A stretch of 64,000 nucleotides of DNA, taken from Nonomuraea wenchangensis (GTDB lineage: Bacteria > Actinomycetota > Actinomycetes > Streptosporangiales > Streptosporangiaceae). Numbering within the stretch: position 1 is the first letter of the stretch; every line of letters begins with the position of its first letter. The translations under genes and the position numbers were made by a program. Positions 62,133 to 64,000 of the stretch are shown piece by piece. The notes beneath the pieces are model-generated. The model was not told where the DNA came from, did no database searches, and worked only from the letters and a program-made list of their open reading frames with translations. The DNA lies in assembly GCF_900111685.1 (NCBI RefSeq), contig NZ_FOHX01000006.1, positions 310,001 to 374,000 of the forward strand, given 5' to 3'.

Positions 62133-63107
62133 ATGGGCAACAATGGTGTGATGAGCGAACTGCCGGTCGTCGACATCGCGCCCCTCCTCGGCGAGGACGA
62201 GGAGGGCAAGGCCGCCGTCGCCGCCGCCATCGGCGCCGCCTGCCGGGACAACGGCTTCTTCTACGTCACCGGGCACGGCGTCCCTGCCGGGCTGATCGCC
62301 GACCTCGACGCCGCCGCCCGGCGCTTCTTCGCGCTGCCCGAGCCGGTCAAGAACGAGATCGCGATGGACCGGGGCGGCCGGGCCTGGCGGGGCTTCTTCC
62401 CGGTGGGCGGCGAGCTGACCTCGGGCCGGCCCGACCTCAAGGAGGGGATCTACTTCGGCGCGGAGGAGCCGCCGGGCCCGCTGCCGCTGCACGGCCCCAA
62501 CCTGTTCCCCGCGCAGGTGCCGGAGCTGCGCGAGGCGGTGCTGGCCTACCTGGACCTGATGACCGGGGTCGCGCAGACGGTGATGTCCGGCGTCGCGCTC
62601 AGCCTGGGGCTGGCGGAGGACTACTTCCGCACCGGTTACACCGCCGACCCGACGATCCTGTTCCGCATCTTCCACTACCCGCCCGCCCCGCCGGACCCGG
62701 AGAGCTGGGGCGTCGGCGAGCACACCGACTACGGCCTGCTCACGCTGCTCCTCCAGGACGCCAACGGCGGCCTCCAGGTCCGCACCGGGGACGGCTGGAT
62801 CGAGGCGCCGCCGCTGGAGGGCACGTTCGTGTGCAACATCGGCGACATGCTCGACAAGCTGACCGGTGGCCACTACCGCTCGACCCCCCACCGGGTGCGC
62901 AACCGCAGCGGGAACGAGCGGCTCAGCTTCCCGTTCTTCTTCGACCCCGGCTGGGACAGCGAGGTGCCGCCGCTCCCCTACGCGCCCGGCCACCGCTGGG
63001 ACGGCCAGGTGGACTTCACCGGCACCTACGGGGAGTATCTGCTGGCGAAGGTCTCCAAGGTCTTCCCCCGCCTGTTCGAGACCCTGGACGACGAGCGGCC
63101 CCGCTAG
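62133..63107 (+). CDS. Isopenicillin N synthase-like 2-oxoglutarate/Fe(II) oxygenase
   Basis: A protein of 324 aa; ATG 62133 has GGTGAGGT eight bases upstream, while ATG 62151 gives the usual N-terminus (MSELPVVDIAPLL). The DIOX_N domain comes first (DNGFFYVTGHGVP), then the catalytic barrel: iron ligands in GEHTDYGLLTLLLQD (HxD) and STPHRVRNRS (second His), and the 2-oxoglutarate arginine in ERLSFPFFFDP. The substrate is unknown. Its stop overlaps that of the converging lacI gene. Confidence 0.92.
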   Translation: MGNNGVMSELPVVDIAPLLGEDEEGKAAVAAAIGAACRDNGFFYVTGHGVPAGLIADLDAAARRFFALPEPVKNEIAMDRGGRAWRGFFPVGGELTSGRPDLKEGIYFGAEEPPGPLPLHGPNLFPAQVPELREAVLAYLDLMTGVAQTVMSGVALSLGLAEDYFRTGYTADPTILFRIFHYPPAPPDPESWGVGEHTDYGLLTLLLQDANGGLQVRTGDGWIEAPPLEGTFVCNIGDMLDKLTGGHYRSTPHRVRNRSGNERLSFPFFFDPGWDSEVPPLPYAPGHRWDGQVDFTGTYGEYLLAKVSKVFPRLFETLDDERPR

Positions 63108-64000
63108 GCGGACTCGCGCACGACCAGCCGGGCGGGCAGCACCACCGACTCGGTGTGGCGGCCCTCCAGCCGCGACAGCAGCAGCCGGGCCAGCGCGAGC
63201 GCCTGCTCGGCCGCCGGCACCCTGACCGTGGTGAGCCCGGGGACGACCGCCGAGGCGGCGTCCACGTCGTCGAAGCCCACGACCGCCAGGTCCTCGGGCA
63301 CCCGCCGCCCGATCTCCCTGGCCGCCTGCAGCGCGCCGAGCGCGAGCTGGTCGGTGGCGGCGAAGACCGCGTCGAGCGCGGGCTCGTCGCCGAGGAGCCG
63401 GCGGGTGGCCGCCGCCCCGGAGGAGCGGGTGAGCTCGGCGGGCGCGAGCAGCGGCTGCCGGCCGGCCCGGCGCATGGCGTCGCGGTGGCCGGCCAGGCGG
63501 TCCTGCATGGCGATCAGGTCCAGGGGGCCGGTGATCATGCCGATCCGGCTCCGGCCGCCCGTCAGCAGGTGCTCGGTGGCCGCGGCGGCGCCGCCGGCGT
63601 TGTCGACGTCCACGTACGGCACCAGCGACGCGATGGCCGGCTTGCCGAGCAGCACGACCGGCACGCCGGTGCGCGAGAGCCGTTCGGCGAGGGTGTCGCC
63701 GCGGTCGGGCGGCAGCAGCACGACGCCGTCCACCAGCCGGGCCTCGACGTGCTGGACGATGCGCCGGTGGCTCTCGGCGGTGTCGGCCAGCATGAGCGTG
63801 ATCTGCTTGCCGGCGCCCTCCAGGACGCTGGTGACGTACTGGACGACGGCGGCGGTGAGCTGGTCGCCGCCCTGGCGCGGCACGGACAGCACCAGCGCGA
63901 CGGAGTTCGTGCTGCGGGTGACGAGGCTGCGGGCGGCGGCGTTGGGCACGTATGCCAGCTCCTTGATCGCCAGCAGCACCGTCTCGCGGACCTCGGGGCG
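63104..64000 (-). CDS. LacI-family transcriptional regulator (N-terminus outside window)
   Basis: The frame is open to the right edge. The visible start RPEVRETVLLAIKELAYVPNAAARSL is the end of the LacI DNA-binding domain and hinge helix, so most of the helix-turn-helix is missing. The ligand-binding core follows: VALVLSV, RLVDGVVLLPPD, RIGMITGP, LDAVFAATDQLALGALQAARE and LAVVGFDDVDAAS. It may read the GAGAGCGCTCTC sites upstream of the GH16 gene, but this cannot be settled without the DNA-binding domain. Confidence 0.92.
   Translation of the reverse strand, partial: RPEVRETVLLAIKELAYVPNAAARSLVTRSTNSVALVLSVPRQGGDQLTAAVVQYVTSVLEGAGKQITLMLADTAESHRRIVQHVEARLVDGVVLLPPDRGDTLAERLSRTGVPVVLLGKPAIASLVPYVDVDNAGGAAAATEHLLTGGRSRIGMITGPLDLIAMQDRLAGHRDAMRRAGRQPLLAPAELTRSSGAAATRRLLGDEPALDAVFAATDQLALGALQAAREIGRRVPEDLAVVGFDDVDAASAVVPGLTTVRVPAAEQALALARLLLSRLEGRHTESVVLPARLVVRESA

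Overview
The window is about 64 kb of very GC-rich actinomycete chromosome. Codon third positions are almost all G or C, and gene ends commonly overlap as ATGA or GTGA. Gene content (PknG/GlnX/GlnH signalling, a short primary-type sigma factor, CGNR regulator, DUF5941 protein, LacI-controlled GH16 glucanase) suggests a filamentous actinomycete, perhaps a Streptosporangiaceae such as Nonomuraea. That is an impression from protein resemblance and was not tested. I saw no rRNA, tRNA, CRISPR array, insertion sequence or prophage gene.

Layout. 1-5.7 kb: end of pknG, then PP2C phosphatase, vWA protein, zinc-ribbon/FHA protein, glnX and glnH in one overlapping operon. 5.8-16.8 kb: housekeeping genes (sigma factor, dnaG, M23-like lipoprotein, ferredoxin-reductase-type flavoprotein, dGTPase, M48 protease, pyruvate phosphate dikinase). 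16.85-17.95 kb: a gene-poor stretch with a perfect 32-bp palindrome and a degenerate repeat field. 17.9-20.6 kb: glyS and small genes.

20.6-45.9 kb is the most interesting part, an island for oxalate, formate and glyoxylate metabolism. One operon (sucC, sucD, hyi, garR, gcl, an aldehyde dehydrogenase) can take glyoxylate towards glycerate. Divergent from it is an OFA-type transporter, followed by a GntR/FCD regulator. A second operon holds oxalyl-CoA decarboxylase, formyl-CoA:oxalate CoA-transferase, an ADP-forming acyl-CoA synthetase, an Nramp-related transporter, a small membrane protein and TerC. A third block holds moeA, a PanE-type dehydrogenase (candidate oxalyl-CoA reductase), an NAD-linked formate dehydrogenase and fdhD. 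Oxalate can thus be activated to oxalyl-CoA, decarboxylated to formyl-CoA and oxidised to CO2 with NADH, or reduced to glyoxylate and assimilated. Copies of one palindromic motif (TCCATACnGTATGGA) lie in the five promoter regions of the island, suggesting a single regulon under the local GntR protein. The formate dehydrogenase catalytic chain is split, with its N-terminal Fe-S half encoded downstream of its C-terminal half.

46-64 kb: znuACB-zur with a Zur box on the promoter, an EamA transporter, a CGNR regulator, a CPBP protease, a two-component system, uppS and recO, a CDP-alcohol phosphatidyltransferase with a DUF5941 protein, two uncharacterised exported or coiled-coil proteins, a secreted GH16-CBM6 glucanase with paired LacI-type operators, a membrane protein, a 2-oxoglutarate oxygenase and a truncated LacI regulator. 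glyS, znuACB, zur, uppS and recO sit together in Streptomyces as I recall, so the oxalate island appears to split that conserved block.
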